Of a stretch of DNA of 64,000 bases, positions 1 to 10,694 are shown piece by piece (positions within the stretch are counted from its first letter, which is position 1; each line of letters opens with the position of its first letter). The DNA comes from Quillaja saponaria (taxonomy: Eukaryota > Streptophyta > Magnoliopsida > Fabales > Quillajaceae), in contig CM055607.1 in NCBI GenBank assembly GCA_029379385.1, positions 15,872,001-15,936,000 of the forward strand. The letters are read 5' to 3'. A program made the position numbers and the translations under genes. Below the pieces are notes generated by a model. That model had not been told where the DNA came from and did not search any database. It saw only the letters and a program-made list of their open reading frames with translations.

Positions 1-232
1 AAGTTAGGCTTTAAATTTCCTGCAATTCTATCAGATGCCATCTAGTTGAGTTGTTCTCGCAGATTCTAAAAAAAGAGTCCATTCTTTTGAAGACTTGTGG
101 ATGACTATACTGAGAAGCTTATTGAACTGCTCTTTTGTCCCAAATTTGTTTATCTAAAAGAAGCCCAATGTCATTAATTGTTTCCTTGATTTCCAACACT
201 GTTTTATCAGTTAAGTCCACTGTTGTGTAAAT

Positions 233-849
233 CTAATCAACTCTAAAGTGGACTTGATTCAAGGTTTTGGAAAGTGGCTGCAGATTCACTGATGGAAAAG
301 TTGAGGCTTGTTTAAGTAGTTGTCCAAGTTTTTCAGTGGAAGAGAGGAGTTTTCTTTCCATCACTGAGATCTTCTGGTTCAAGGTTTGCATTTGGGTGTG
401 ATGAATATTATTGAGCTCTATGATTTGTTTATCTCTCAATTGTTGGCCTAGTGGTCTAAAATTTGAGGAAGCTGATTTTGTGACTCCTTAACTAGGTTGG
501 TCAGCTCCTCTAATTATGACTGAATTTAGCTTAAGGGGGTTTTGTCAGCTTGTTCTAATTCATCAACAAGAGCTTTTCCTTTGCCTGTGGTTCTCTCTCT
601 GCCTCTTCCTCTTATAGATACTGTTGTGTTTGTTGTTGAGGATGGCATGCTCTTTGCTATGTCATCCAATACGGTCACAATTTTGCCTAGCTGTAAATTA
701 CCATTTCTGATGGTCTTTTCTATAGTCTTGAATTTGTGATCAAGGATTTCAAGTCTTTCTAAGATGTTAGCAAATAACATGTTAAACTTTTTACCTACCC
801 ATTTACAAGCCTCATTCTTTGCTGTTGTTACTAGCAAATTGTTCTTCAC
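233..849 (-). pseudogene. Coiled-coil remnant of an env-like or plant-transposon ORF
   Basis: Two short open stretches on the minus strand (849-526 and 439-233) are rich in Leu, Lys, Glu and Gln with heptad-like spacing, suggesting coiled coil. The first ends in a short Arg/Gly-rich patch. I do not recognise a catalytic domain. They lie just beyond the left LTR of copia A, in the same orientation as the remnant at 6900-7570 beyond its right LTR. I infer that the two sides were once one gene, of the env-like or 'putative plant transposon protein' kind found in large plant retroelements, and that copia A split it. The link rests on orientation and context, not on a recognised domain here. Confidence 0.35.
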
Positions 850-924
850 ATTAGTCTCAAAAGTTTGAACACACTGGAGGATGAAACAAAGAGAGGTCTT
901 GTACCTTTCAATGATATGTATGAG

Positions 925-1369
925 TGTTAGAAGAAAATAGTATGAGTAGAAAAGATTTTGAGACGTGTAATCATTATCTTTAAAGAGATAGTGCTTGTAT
1001 TTTCTTTAGGGGAAACAGATAAGTCTCTTCTAGGATATAACAAAGCCTCTTAGAACTCTAAAACTCTTAATGATTATCAGGAATAGATAAAGAGTTTATA
1101 TAAATACTAAAAAGTCATCTTCAATAGATACGTATATTAAATTAATTAAATTAATATGTATATTGAATTTGAAAATGTATTAATAACTAAAACTCTCAAA
1201 AGGTATTAATAACTAATAATATCAATTCACAAAATATATATATTAATATATTTATATTATATATTATTTTGACTTAGGAAATGGGCTTCCCTTTATAAAG
1301 CTTTAAATAACTTTTTATATTTCCAATGTGGGACTTTAAGCCTTCACATTTATTACAAACTATCTAACA
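925..1369 (-). repeat. Copia A 3' LTR
   Basis: This 445-bp repeat matches 5819-6375 along most of its length, from the shared TGTTAGAAGAAAATA start to the shared TTACAAACTATCTAA end. It lacks the AT microsatellite and an adjoining segment found in the other copy. Because the element runs on the minus strand, this is the 3' LTR. Confidence 0.9.
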
Positions 1370-1926
1370 ATCCCCCACTAGTTTGCAATATTCGTCCATA
1401 ATATCAAGCATAGCAGAAAGTATCTTATAGATTTGAACTTTCTACTACTGTAAATATTTTAAAGTTTTAACGAAGTTATTGATGTCCTAGGATTGAACCA
1501 CAACTCCCTATGTCAAACCAAAAATATCACACACATGACACTACTATTATGCAATCATCAAAAAGTTCTGATATCTTGCTTCTAGCACTTTTATGGCCAT
1601 GTGCTATACCTGGGTTCATGAATATTTACAAGAGTAAACCCTTTAACCCTTGTTTGAAGCGGCACCACTTCAATATTCATATAGGTAGAGTTTGTCATTA
1701 TGTCCCTGTTACTCCAGACATTTAACAACTCTATTAAGATCTTGATCAACCTCCTTACATAACAGTTTGCACTAATCATTCATGAATGAGACTTTATAAA
1801 TTTCAATGCATATAATCAACACTTAGTAACTCTTTGTTATCCATTGAACTTTTGTTGTTAGATTTCTAACTCAAAGTTGGGTTTCCATTACTAGTGCTTT
1901 TAATTCAAGGGTTTCAGCCCCATTCC

Positions 1927-3400
1927 TCAATTATTCAGTTGGAGTACATCTCTTGGTAATGCTTTGGTAAGTGGGTCAGCTAAATTCTTGCTTGATCTCA
2001 CATAAATTATTGTTATAGTCCCATTCATGACAAATTCTCTTATATAAGCATGCCGCAAGCTTATATGTCTCGATTTTCCATTATAGATTTTGTTTTGGGC
2101 TAAACACATAGTAGCATCACTAATACAGAAATGGCTAGCATCAGTTGTGGCCACAACTTTATATCCAATAACAAATTCCTCAGCCATTCTGCTTCTTTCC
2201 CAACTGCTACTAATACGATAAATTCAGATTCCATTATAGAATGAGAAATACAAGTTTGTTTTTTAGATGCCCAACTGATGGCACCACCACCCAAGGTGAA
2301 AATCCATCTAAATGTGGATTTTTTATCATGAACATTTGTTATCCAACTTGCGTCAGAATAACCTTCTAATATAGTAGGAAAGCCACTATAATAAATCCCC
2401 AAATAACTTGTTCTTTTTAGATATCCAAGCATTCTGATGATTGCTTTCCAATGATCATTGCTTGTAAACCTTGATAGTAGTAGCAAATGCTATATCTGGT
2501 CTAGTAAAATGCATTGCATACATCATACTACCAACTGCACTTGCATATTCCAATTGTGCTACGACTCTTCCATAGTTTTCAGTTAACTTGACACTTGTAT
2601 CATAAGGAGTACTAAACTCCTTTATTCCCAAATATTTAAATTTGTCAATGATTTTGTCAATGTAGTGTGACTGAGTCAAGATAATTCTTCCATGCTCTCT
2701 TTTCACTTTTATTCCCAAGATAGTATCCACTTCCTTCATATATTTCATTTTAAAAATTGATATAAAATACTTTTTGGTTTTAGTGATTCCAAGTATGTTT
2801 ATGCCAAAAATCAACATGTCATCCACATAAAAACAAATAATGACACAATACTCCTTTGTGAACTTAGAATAAATGCATTTGTCAGCATGCTTGTGCATGA
2901 ATCCATTTGAAAGTATAGTACTACCAAATTTCTCATGCCACTATTTTGGAGCTTGTTTCAAACCATAAAGAGACTTTACCAACTTGCAAACTTTATTTTC
3001 ATTTCCAGGAAGAACAAAACCTTCAGGTTAATGCATGTAAATTCTTTATTTAGGTTTCCATTCAAGAAGGCTTTTTTAACATCCATTTGATGTATAAATA
3101 AATTATATATGGAAGCTAAAGACAAAAGCACTCTAATTGATGTTATTCGTGCTACAGGAGCATATGTGTCAAAATAATCAATGCCTTCTTTCTGTGGGAA
3201 ACCTTTTGCAACTAATCTTGCTTTGAAGGTTTAAATAGAATCGTATGTATTATACTTGCGTCTAAATACCCATTTACATCCTATAGGTTTTGATCTAGGA
3301 GGAAAATCAACTAAAATCCAAGTATGATTTGACATGATTGAGTCCATTTCATCATTGACAACTTCTTTCCAGAAAGCTGCATCTCTAGAAGACATAGCTT
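1927..3400 (-). pseudogene. Copia A reverse transcriptase and RNase H
   Basis: Read on the minus strand from 3400, the sequence gives a copia-type RT: a Trp-Lys-Glu motif near the start, ARLVAKG-like and QMDVKKAFLNG motifs, then the catalytic FYVDDM near 2820. It continues into RNase H, with the SDASW motif near 2350, a SKKQT motif, and an ADPLTKALPRD end at about 1960. Stops or frame changes occur near 2990-3060, 3230 and 2480. The YVDD active site is kept, so decay seems moderate. The enzyme would copy element RNA into DNA in cytoplasmic virus-like particles, but this copy is broken. Confidence 0.88.
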
Positions 3401-3404
3401 ATGT

Positions 3405-4935
3405 AAACGTTTTTGTATTACAAATATTAATCCTATTTCCTTCAACAAGAAAAACAATAGATTGTGAAGAAATAAAATCAGAACTAAGATATTTCTCTTT
3501 CCTAATTCTTTGACTTCTTGGTTCTATTTGAATATCATCATTCTGTCTTGGGTTTGCAATAATATCAGAATTTGTTATTCTGAGTGTATCAACACTGTTT
3601 TGGTTTTGTTCGCCTAAAGTCTCATGAGATAAATCATGCAAAAACTTATTTTCAATGAATTCAACATGTATAGATTCTACAATAACATTGGACTCTAAGT
3701 CCAAAAGCCTATATGACTTTGAATGTGGTGCATATCCTATAAATATGCTTTTGATACCTCTAGGTCCTAATTTTTTCTTTTAATTATCAAGAACCTTGAA
3801 AAATGAAATACACCCCCACACTTTAAAATAACCCAAATTTGGTTTTCTTCCATTCCAAAGCTCATAAGGTGAGATTTTCATACTTTTTGAAGGTACCCGA
3901 TTAAGTATATGACATGCAGTTAATAATACTTCACCCCATAGATTATGTGGTAAATGTACATTTAATAACAGAGCATTAGACCATTCTGTTGTGGTGTATA
4001 AAGAACACTCTTTTGATGTATCAATCCATGCTCTTCACAAAAGTTATCAAATTCATTAGGAAAATATTCTCCCCCTCTATCACTACGAAGGATCTTTATT
4101 TTCCTATCTTTTTTATTTTCTACAACAGATTTGTACTATTTAAATTTTTCAAAAGCTTCATCTTTTGTTTTTAGTAAATACACAAATGTGAATCTAGAAT
4201 AATTATCAATAAAGGTTATAAAATATCTTTTACCCCCTCTTGTTAATTATCCAGTTAAGTCACATATGTTAGAATGTAGAAGATCCAACAATTGTATATT
4301 TCTTTTAACTTGAGGAAAGTATTTCTTTGTCATTTTTGTTTGTATGCAGATTTCACATTTACCTATATGTTTATTTATGCAAATAATGTATCTATTTCTT
4401 GACATAAAATTTAAAAAACCAAAATTCAAGTGACTTAGTCTAGAATGCCATAAATGAGTATCAAACTCAGCAATATAAACAGAAATATTATTTATTACAT
4501 TGATAATACTTAGTTTGAACATCCCATCACACAAATACCTTTTTCCTACAAATATATTATTCTTAGAAACTATTACTTTGTTAGACTTTATGACGATCTT
4601 GAATCATTTCTTTGAAAACAAACTTGTAAAAATCAAATTCTTTCAAATTTCTGGAACATGAAAAACATTCAGTAAAGTTAACTTCTGTCCAAAAGTGAAG
4701 TTCAATTCCACAGTCTCTTTTCCTTGTACTTTCATAACAGAAGTGAAGCTATATCATAATTTCTCATTAAAACCTTTTCAGATTCTATAATTTCTGTATA
4801 GGTCTTGAATGAACTTCTGTTATTGAAAATATGGATGGTTGCACCAGAATCCAACCACCAATCGTGATTTTTTGTTGCATCAGCAACCATATTGACTTTT
4901 GTTATCGTACCAATTTGTAGTGTAGACACCATGGC
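3405..4935 (-). pseudogene. Copia A protease and integrase
   Basis: On the minus strand the protease active-site motif WWLDSGATIH lies near 4850. It is followed by the GAG-pre-integrase zinc-binding stretch (HxxxxH ... CxxC, about 4470-4330), the integrase core, and the tail near 3850-3700. The end before RT is the variable linker at 3704-3399. Breaks occur at about 4730, 4540 and 4240. The module order protease-integrase-RT is what places this element in Ty1/copia rather than Ty3/gypsy. The product is not expected to be functional. Confidence 0.82.
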
Positions 4936-4944
4936 AACTATTTC

Positions 4945-5798
4945 TTAGACAGTACTTTCAATCATATTTGCTTTCTTAGAATTTTTAGCGTTTCCAAAAT
5001 TAAACTGGAAATTCTTTCCTGCCTTTCTAACCTTGCAATCATGAATAAAATGGCATTTCTTGTCACAATGGAAACAATTGACTTCTTTTTCCTTTTTCTT
5101 AAAAGATTTCTTTGAAGCTTTCAGGCCATTATTTCCACTACTAGAATTCTTTTGACTCATATAATTAACCATAGAATTTAAAATAAAAAACTGTGCATCA
5201 CGTGCACGAGTTTCAGTTTCAATTTAAAGATGATTTTGAAATTTTTTTGAGGTTAATTTATCAGATGAATGCAGAACTTTCTTTCTATAATCATTCCATG
5301 ATGGAGATAGTTTAGAAAGAATAGCACCAATTTGCATAGCATCAAGAATTATTACTTTAAGGTCTTTTAACTTCGAGACTAATACTTGTAATTCATGAAT
5401 TTGATCCATTATAGGTTTATTATCAATCATTTTGAACTCAAAATATTGTAAAGCCAAAAATTTGCCAGTACCCTCGTTTTTCATTTTTGTAAGCAGTCTC
5501 CAAAGCGTTCCAAATATCTTTTGGTGATTTCAAAGCAAGGTACATATCATACAAACGATTTGTTAAGGTGTTCAAAATGTGTCCTCGACATATCAATTCA
5601 TCCTCTTCACATTTTTTTCTCTGCATTTTAATTTCTTCAGTATCTTCAGCAGTGGGGTTTGGTAATGCGAATAACTCAGGGCTCATAACATAATAGATTT
5701 TTAGTGCAGTGAGCAAACACCATCTTATCTTTCCAGCGAGTGAAATTGGTTCCATGAAACTGATTAAGTTTGATAAAATCTTTTGGATTTGTCTCCAT
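4945..5798 (-). pseudogene. Copia A gag with CCHC zinc knuckle
   Basis: Gag probably starts at the ATG complementary to 5796-5798, close behind the right-hand (5') LTR. The N-terminal part has the Gly-Thr-Asn-Phe...Trp motif of copia gag (UBN2-like family). A frameshift near 5700-5730 moves the reading frame. Near 5080-5040 is a zinc knuckle, CFHCDKKCHFIHDC, with the CxxC-x4-H-x4-C spacing. Gag would form the particle shell and bind element RNA. The frameshift makes this a pseudogene. Confidence 0.8.
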
Positions 5799-5818
5799 GA
5801 GCAATATCTCTTGAAAAT

Positions 5819-6199
5819 TGTTAGAAGAAAATAATATAAGCAGAGAAGGCTTTGAGGCATGTAATCACTATCTTTAAAAAGATATTGCCTGTGTATTCTT
5901 TAGAGGAAACAGACAAGTGTCTTCCAGGATACAACAAAGTCTCTTAGAACTCTAAAACTCTTAATAATTATCAGGAATAGATAAAGAGTTTATATAGATA
6001 CTGAAAAACCATCTTTAATAGATATGTATATTAAATTAATTTAACTAATATGTCTGTTGAATTTGAAAATGTATTAATAACTAAAAATCCCAAAAGGTAT
6101 TAATAACTAATAATACCAATTCATAAAAAAAAAAATAACAAAAAAACCTTTCAGTTTAAGGCTTGGCCTAAGCCCTAAATCCAAGTCCAAATCATTTAA

Positions 6200-6239
<40 letters not shown>

Positions 6240-6375
6240 TTTCTTATATTAATATATTTCTATTATATATTATTTTAACTTAAGAAATGGGCTTCTCTTT
6301 ATAAAGCTTTAAACAACTCTTTATCTTTCCAATATGGGACTTTAAGTTTCCACATTTATTACAAACTATCTAATA
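5819..6375 (-). repeat. Copia A 5' LTR with AT microsatellite
   Basis: This 557-bp LTR pairs with 925-1369. It is longer because of an extra segment around 6125-6210 and a pure AT dinucleotide run at about 6205-6234. The shared end segment is still clear (GGGCTTC...TTACAAACTATC). The AT run is a likely site of replication slippage. Confidence 0.88.
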
Positions 6376-6899
6376 ATAAGATATTCAAGTATCAAGCTTT
6401 TTGACTAATACACTGAAAATCAGCTTGAAGTCTTCATCTTAATTCAAGGATGTTTGCTCAAGGATATGGATGTTTGGTGTTGAAGATGAAGGTAAGAGTG
6501 TAAAAGGACTAATAGGATTTAAGTAGGAAAGGGCACAAATAGGTGCATAAACATGGGATATTGGTATATCGACTAGGGAATGGACAAGTGAGATATATGT
6601 AGTGGAAGGTGAAAGATGCTCAATACTATTAGATGCTGGTTTAGTGGGTGAAAGTACAATTTATGGATTAGTTGATTAAGGAGGTTTGATTAATAGTTAT
6701 GGGTTCAATCTACATTGGATCAGCAAGTTCAGATGCATCATCAAATTCAGATATAGAAATTGCAGCTGTGTGGTTAGCTTATATCTATTAAGCTGATATA
6801 AGTTGAGAGTCAGCTACAAAAAGGATTCTCAACAGTACGGTCAGTTGATTGGGTTTGTTCGACATCAGTAGGAGGAGGGTGTTCATTAGTAGGTTCAAC

Positions 6900-7570
6900 T
6901 TATGTTGATTCAATTATGGGAATAATTGTTTTTCCCTTCTTCACCAAAGACTTGTCAAGTAATTGTTGGTAGTTCTTGAGAGCGATTGTTGTTTCAAGAA
7001 AGTACGTTGAGGGAGTAGAGGACTCTAAATTGGTTAAAGAGACTTCAAAGTGCCTGAATACTTTGGTGAGATGCATGGCATAACTCAGTCCTTTTCTCTT
7101 TTTTCTTCCCATATAGTGGCAATTCAACATTTTATCTAAAATAAGCATAGGAAAGCTAATATGGGTATTTGACATTAGAGCCTAGGTTACGAACATTTCA
7201 GTTGCACGACACAAATGTTGGGCTTCCTGTCCTAGGCAGCAATGTTGTTGTCATAAGTAAATGAGAAATTATGTGCTCAATTTCCAACTGAGAGAATGCA
7301 TTGATGTTAGCATCTTCTCCATACCACAAATCAGTTCTCAATTAAGCCTTATCATGGTTAAATATTGAGATACTAGTTGCAGACAATCCAAATAGTTCGT
7401 ACAGGAGTTATTCAGTCAAAATTAGCTATTTTCCTGACATCTAGCTTCCCAGTCCATTTTGGATTTTAGATAAATTAAAGTAGAAAATGATAACCAAATC
7501 TGGGTACATTCGATCAACAAAACTTATAAATTCCCATAAGGATTAGGCTTGGAATAGCACAAGATGTTAT
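6900..7570 (-). pseudogene. Remnant resembling the 'putative plant transposon protein' domain
   Basis: On the minus strand, 7540-7440 encodes a Trp-Glu-Phe-x-Ser-Phe-Val ... Tyr-Pro-Asp-Leu-Val ... Phe-Tyr-x-Asn-Leu pattern. From 7175 an open stretch carries LSYAMHLTKVFRHFEVSL. Both resemble the domain called 'putative plant transposon protein' or env-like ORF in plant retroelements, where the second motif reads roughly LPYGMxLTxVFxHFGVxL. Stops at about 7543 and 7441 and the lost frame make it a pseudogene. The same ORF may continue beyond copia A at 849-233. The family assignment is from memory of the motif pattern, without a search. Confidence 0.5.
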
Positions 7571-7699
7571 AGCCTGAAGCAGTTGTATGAGTTGAGGTGA
7601 ATGCCTCGAAAATGACTTCATTGTTGAAAAGATTTCTGAGTAAAGCATGTACTGCTTAATGGTTTTACGTTGAAGCTTGTAAATTGACTTAAATCTAAG

Positions 7700-8460
7700 A
7701 TCTCTATTAAGTGATCACTTCAGCTGACTGACTTCAATGCTTCAGTCATTGTCTTATGTCTTTGGCTATTAACTTTTGTTTAATTCAGTCTATTGTACAT
7801 AGTTAATTAATTATTGCAATGTGTACTTAACTATTTAGTTATCATCAAAATCAAATACATATATTATTGAATAAAATTTATATTTGATTAAAAAATCTTT
7901 CCATTTTTTATGATTACAAAATAATTAATTTTAAGAATTTCAAATTTTGAAAAACAAAAAATTCAAAAAAAAATTTAATTTAAAAGGGAAACTCCCTATG
8001 AATACAAGGCATACACATTTGCATCTTAATTATTGTTCTCCCAGTTCCAGTCATCAAAACATAAAAATTTCTCCCCAATTTAACATTATATCTAGTTCTA
8101 ATGTACCTTAAAATAGAAATAAGTCAATAACAACAAGCTAGCAATAGCAAGGTAGCAATGCAGTATTGCAGTATCGCAGTATCATCACAAATGCAATAAC
8201 AAGAAGTTAGGAAGCTAGTAATACAATACTATCATAATACACACAATCTATAAAAGTAACAATAAAAAATTTCAAATGCAACTACATAAGTCTACTACAA
8301 GTTTGGAATTATAACAATACAAAAATCCTTATAACGGAATCACAAAAGACAACATGTAAGGAGCACCTGTAGAGAGTATTTGAAAATTCGATACAACACC
8401 ATTTAGACAATAGGCAGTAAGGTAGCAAGCAATAACTTAATCTATAACAACATTCTCTTT
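7700..8460. other. Gene-free AT-rich stretch
   Basis: No coding sequence is recognisable. About 8150-8215 contains short, imperfect repeats of the type gcagtatcgcagtatc. This may be the 3' flank or non-coding end of the hAT element that begins further right, but I saw no convincing terminal inverted repeat. Confidence 0.4.
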
Positions 8461-8529
8461 AAGAACAAAACTCGACATCTCTAACATAGATAAAAAAATA
8501 AATAAAAAAAGAGTTAGTATATCTAATAG

Positions 8530-8613
8530 AAAATAAACACACTAAAATTAAAATTTTAGTACCACATATAATTTTCTCTTCAATTGATTCTTCAATATAG
8601 TTTATTGATAAAT
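8530..8613 (-). pseudogene. hAT transposase pseudogene, extreme C-terminus (segment 3)
   Basis: If the TRIM (8614-9454) and one copy of its target duplication are removed, the minus-strand frame from the hAT C-terminal segment runs on through 8613 to about 8530 without a stop, as an acidic tail that includes the residues EESIEEK. Acidic tails after the dimerisation domain are usual in RICESLEEPER-type hAT proteins. The continuity supports insertion of the TRIM into the 3' end of the transposase. Confidence 0.55.
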
Positions 8614-8823
8614 TTTTGAGAGTTTTGATACTTGGGATTATACTTGTACAAGCTTGAGGGGGAGTGTCAAAGTATATTTAGTATTAAGTTATATTGGGTG
8701 TTAAGTCCTACATTGTTTAGATAAGTAAGTCTTATATAATTGTTCTATTGTAAATTTAAGGTCCTTGTGTAGTCTTGGAATTATCCAAGCTACTACTATT
8801 TCTTTCTCTATATTTATTTTACA
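8614..8823 (+). repeat. TRIM left LTR (210 bp)
   Basis: It matches 9223-9454 base by base from TTGAGAGTTTTGATACTTGG to the shared TATTTATTTTACA end, with few mismatches. The only large difference is a 22-bp insertion in the right copy. Confidence 0.88.
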
Positions 8824-8866
8824 TGGTATTAGAGCGGGTTTGATCTAAGCCCAAGTTTAATCTTGG

Positions 8867-8897
8867 GGCTGCCGCCTCTCCTCTTTTTGCGGCAGCC
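8867..8897 (+). other. GC-rich hairpin behind the TRIM primer site
   Basis: The arms GGCTGCCGC (8867-8875) and GCGGCAGCC (8889-8897) are perfect inverted repeats around a pyrimidine-rich loop. They stand out in AT-rich DNA. The position, about 40 bases behind the primer-binding site, is where retroelements keep RNA packaging or dimerisation structures. That role is inferred. Confidence 0.55.
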
Positions 8898-9222
8898 GCG
8901 AATAGTTTTGAAGCTTTTGATGCTGTTAGTTTTGAAGTTTTTGTAAAAGTTTGTCTTTATGTTTGTTGGCTATTTAGTCTTTTGACACAACACCCATTCA
9001 AGATTGAAAAGATTAAAGAGTCTTTAGCGTTCTCTGCTAGGAGTTACCTTATCTTTGTTTCTAACCAAAGAAGTTCTTGGCGGAAGTTGTTGCCAATTTG
9101 GTATTTTACATTGGTTGTGAACCAACAATTCTGTTTAAGACACATGTTGTTTGTGTCATTCTCGTTTTATTAGGCACATAATGTGTCTAGTAAACTTGAT
9201 GTAATTTTTTGTTATAGGGGAG

Positions 9223-9454
9223 TGTTGAGAGTTTTGATACTTGGGATTGTACTTGTACAAGCTTGAGCATATATATGCTCTAACTTGAGAAGGAGTGTCA
9301 GAGTATATTTAGTATTAAGTTATGTTGGGTGTTAAGTCCCACATTGTTTAGATAAGTAAGTCTTATATAATTGCTCTATTATAAATTTAAGGTCATGGTG
9401 TAGTCTTGGAATTATCCAAGCTACTACTATTTCTTTCTTTATATTTATTTTACA
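9223..9454 (+). repeat. TRIM right LTR (232 bp)
   Basis: This is the second LTR of the TRIM. It keeps the canonical TGTTGAG start and ends in TTTTACA. A 22-bp insertion at about 9268-9289 contains the palindrome GAGCATATATATGCTC and accounts for the length difference from the left LTR. Confidence 0.88.
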
Positions 9455-9680
9455 CAAATGATTACACTTAAGCCAATTCTAAGTACAAATAATTGCCTCC
9501 ACCTTAGATTTCAAGAACTCGTCCTCGGTAGAAAATGCTAATTTGGAAGCAACAATAGTAATATGAACACCAAATACATCCACTGCCAATTTGCTTAACT
9601 TTTTATATTTCTCAGAATTCAGCTTCCACCATTCCAAAATGTCAAGTTGTTCTGTCATATGCTCATGAGACTCCAGAAAA
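9455..9680 (-). pseudogene. hAT transposase pseudogene, C-terminal dimerisation domain (segment 2)
   Basis: On the minus strand this encodes the hAT C-terminal dimerisation domain: the LDILEWWKLNSEKY motif near 9640-9600, then the VASKLAFST block near 9560 (family consensus VAxExAFSxGG), and an ICT-stop-NWLK end near 9480. The in-frame stop and the loss of conserved residues show decay. It belongs with 19592-21075: the minus-strand reading runs from Arg-Tyr-Phe at 19592 straight into Leu-Glu-Ser at 9680 once copia B and one copy of its GAAAA duplication are removed. The family resembles RICESLEEPER/BED-type hAT transposases. Confidence 0.85.
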
Positions 9681-10155
9681 TGTTAATTTATTTTCAAAAT
9701 AAAGTTTTTTTTTATACTTGTGTTTTATTTTTGATAATTTAATATTTGAAATGAAAGGTTGCATGAAATTAGACAAATAACTACCTAAGAGTTGTAACTG
9801 TTGGTAGTTAATTGGTCAAAAGTCATAATTCAAATGCCAAAAGGCATGAATTGTTATATAAATATGTCTGAATCTTTCTCTTTCAAATAGTTTTGACTAA
9901 TCCTTTATATTGCTTACTACAGAAACAATATAAAACAATAATTCATAAACTTTATATAAGTGTTTGTGGGTTGTTCTTCAATAGTGCAAATTACATAACA
10001 ACATAACGCTTCATTGTATCTTAGAGGAAATTCGTTGGAACTGTTTTGCACCATTTTATGGGACGAATTAAACCTTAAGAATAACGATTTGGTTATGACT
10101 TGAAGCCATTCCATATTCTATTTTTTCTCCACTTTTCAAACTACAGTTCTTAACA
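9681..10155 (+). repeat. Copia B 5' LTR
   Basis: The LTR starts TGTTAATTTATTTTC and ends CTTAACA. It matches 19116-19591 with scattered mismatches along its whole length, including the shared stretch CCAAAAGGCATGAATTG and a shared end near TCTCCACTTTTCAAACTAC. Confidence 0.9.
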
Positions 10156-10199
10156 ATTTTAAGGTTACATTTTTATTTTATTTTTTCCTAATTCCTACA

Positions 10200-10509
10200 A
10201 TGGCAATACTTGCATCTTTGAAGGATACAGCTATGGATTTCAATAAGTTATAGTGCTTTGATGGTGGAAACTTTTATCGTTGGTAGAAGAAATTATACTT
10301 TCTTCTCATCCTGCTGAAAATGTACTAAATGATTCGGGATCCAAGATCTGAGCCTCCAGAAAATGAAACACTTAACCAAGTTCATGAATGGAAGAAGTGA
10401 GACCAAGATGATAAAATATGCAACGTGTACATTTTGAATGCAATGTCCAATACACTGTTTGATTCATATTAGACTGTGAATACTGCAAAGGAATTATGGA
10501 CACCATTTG
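10200..10509 (+). pseudogene. Copia B gag, N-terminal part
   Basis: The ATG at 10200-10202 opens a gag reading with a PheAspGlyGlyAsnPheTyrArgTrp motif typical of copia gag (UBN2-like). It continues, with several stops, to a LysGluLeuTrp motif at 10490-10500. There copia C interrupts it. Gag resumes at about 14978 with the expected next residues (Leu-Glu-x-Arg-Tyr). That exact continuation is strong evidence for the nested insertion. Confidence 0.75.
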
Positions 10510-10694
10510 TGTAAAATTTTAGATTAACAATGCAATATATTTTGTATATTAATCTGCTTTATAAATAGAGTCACTAAGAGATAGTGTTACATTCAAAATA
10601 CAATGAATTCAAATTTCAAATATCATGACAGAAGCTATCTTATCTAGCTAATTGATTTGGATGCGGTTGTTGGGTATATGACAACTCCTATACA
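10510..10694 (-). repeat. Copia C 3' LTR (185 bp)
   Basis: It starts TGTAAAATTTTAG and ends CCTATACA, and pairs with 14793-14977. The element is on the minus strand, so this copy is the 3' LTR. Confidence 0.9.

Larger units (their letters stand above)
925..6375 (-). mobile_element. Copia A: Ty1/copia LTR retrotransposon, degenerate
   Basis: The element has LTRs at 925-1369 and 5819-6375. Read on the minus strand, the order is gag, zinc knuckle, protease, integrase, reverse transcriptase, RNase H, which is the Ty1/copia order. LTR ends are TGTTAG...CTAACA on the left; the right copy ends CTAATA. The flanks atgag (920-924) and ataag (6376-6380) are a 5-bp target duplication with one mismatch. 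The polypurine tract is the gtgggggat run next to the left LTR (complement of 1370-1379). I could not see the usual initiator-Met primer site beside the right LTR. Several stops and frame changes interrupt the polyprotein, so it cannot move on its own. It sits inside the older ORF described at both flanks. Confidence 0.93.
8614..9454 (+). mobile_element. TRIM: terminal-repeat retrotransposon in miniature
   Basis: This 841-bp element has two short LTRs (8614-8823 and 9223-9454) around a 399-bp interior without gag or pol. The primer-binding site directly after the left LTR reads TGGTATTAGAGCGGG (8824 on), one base off the initiator-Met tRNA consensus. A purine run, ATAGGGGAG (9214-9222), precedes the right LTR. 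LTR ends are TG...CA, with the first dinucleotide of the left copy mutated to TT. The flanks taaat (8609-8613) and caaat (9455-9459) are a 5-bp target duplication with one mismatch. TRIMs depend on enzymes from other elements. It interrupts the C-terminal end of the hAT transposase pseudogene. Confidence 0.9.

Noticed and set aside
8665..8823. A shorter 159-bp version of the TRIM LTR starting at TGTCAAAG
   Set aside because: Similarity extends about 50 bp further left in both copies; the longer version gives a proper purine tract and a target duplication.
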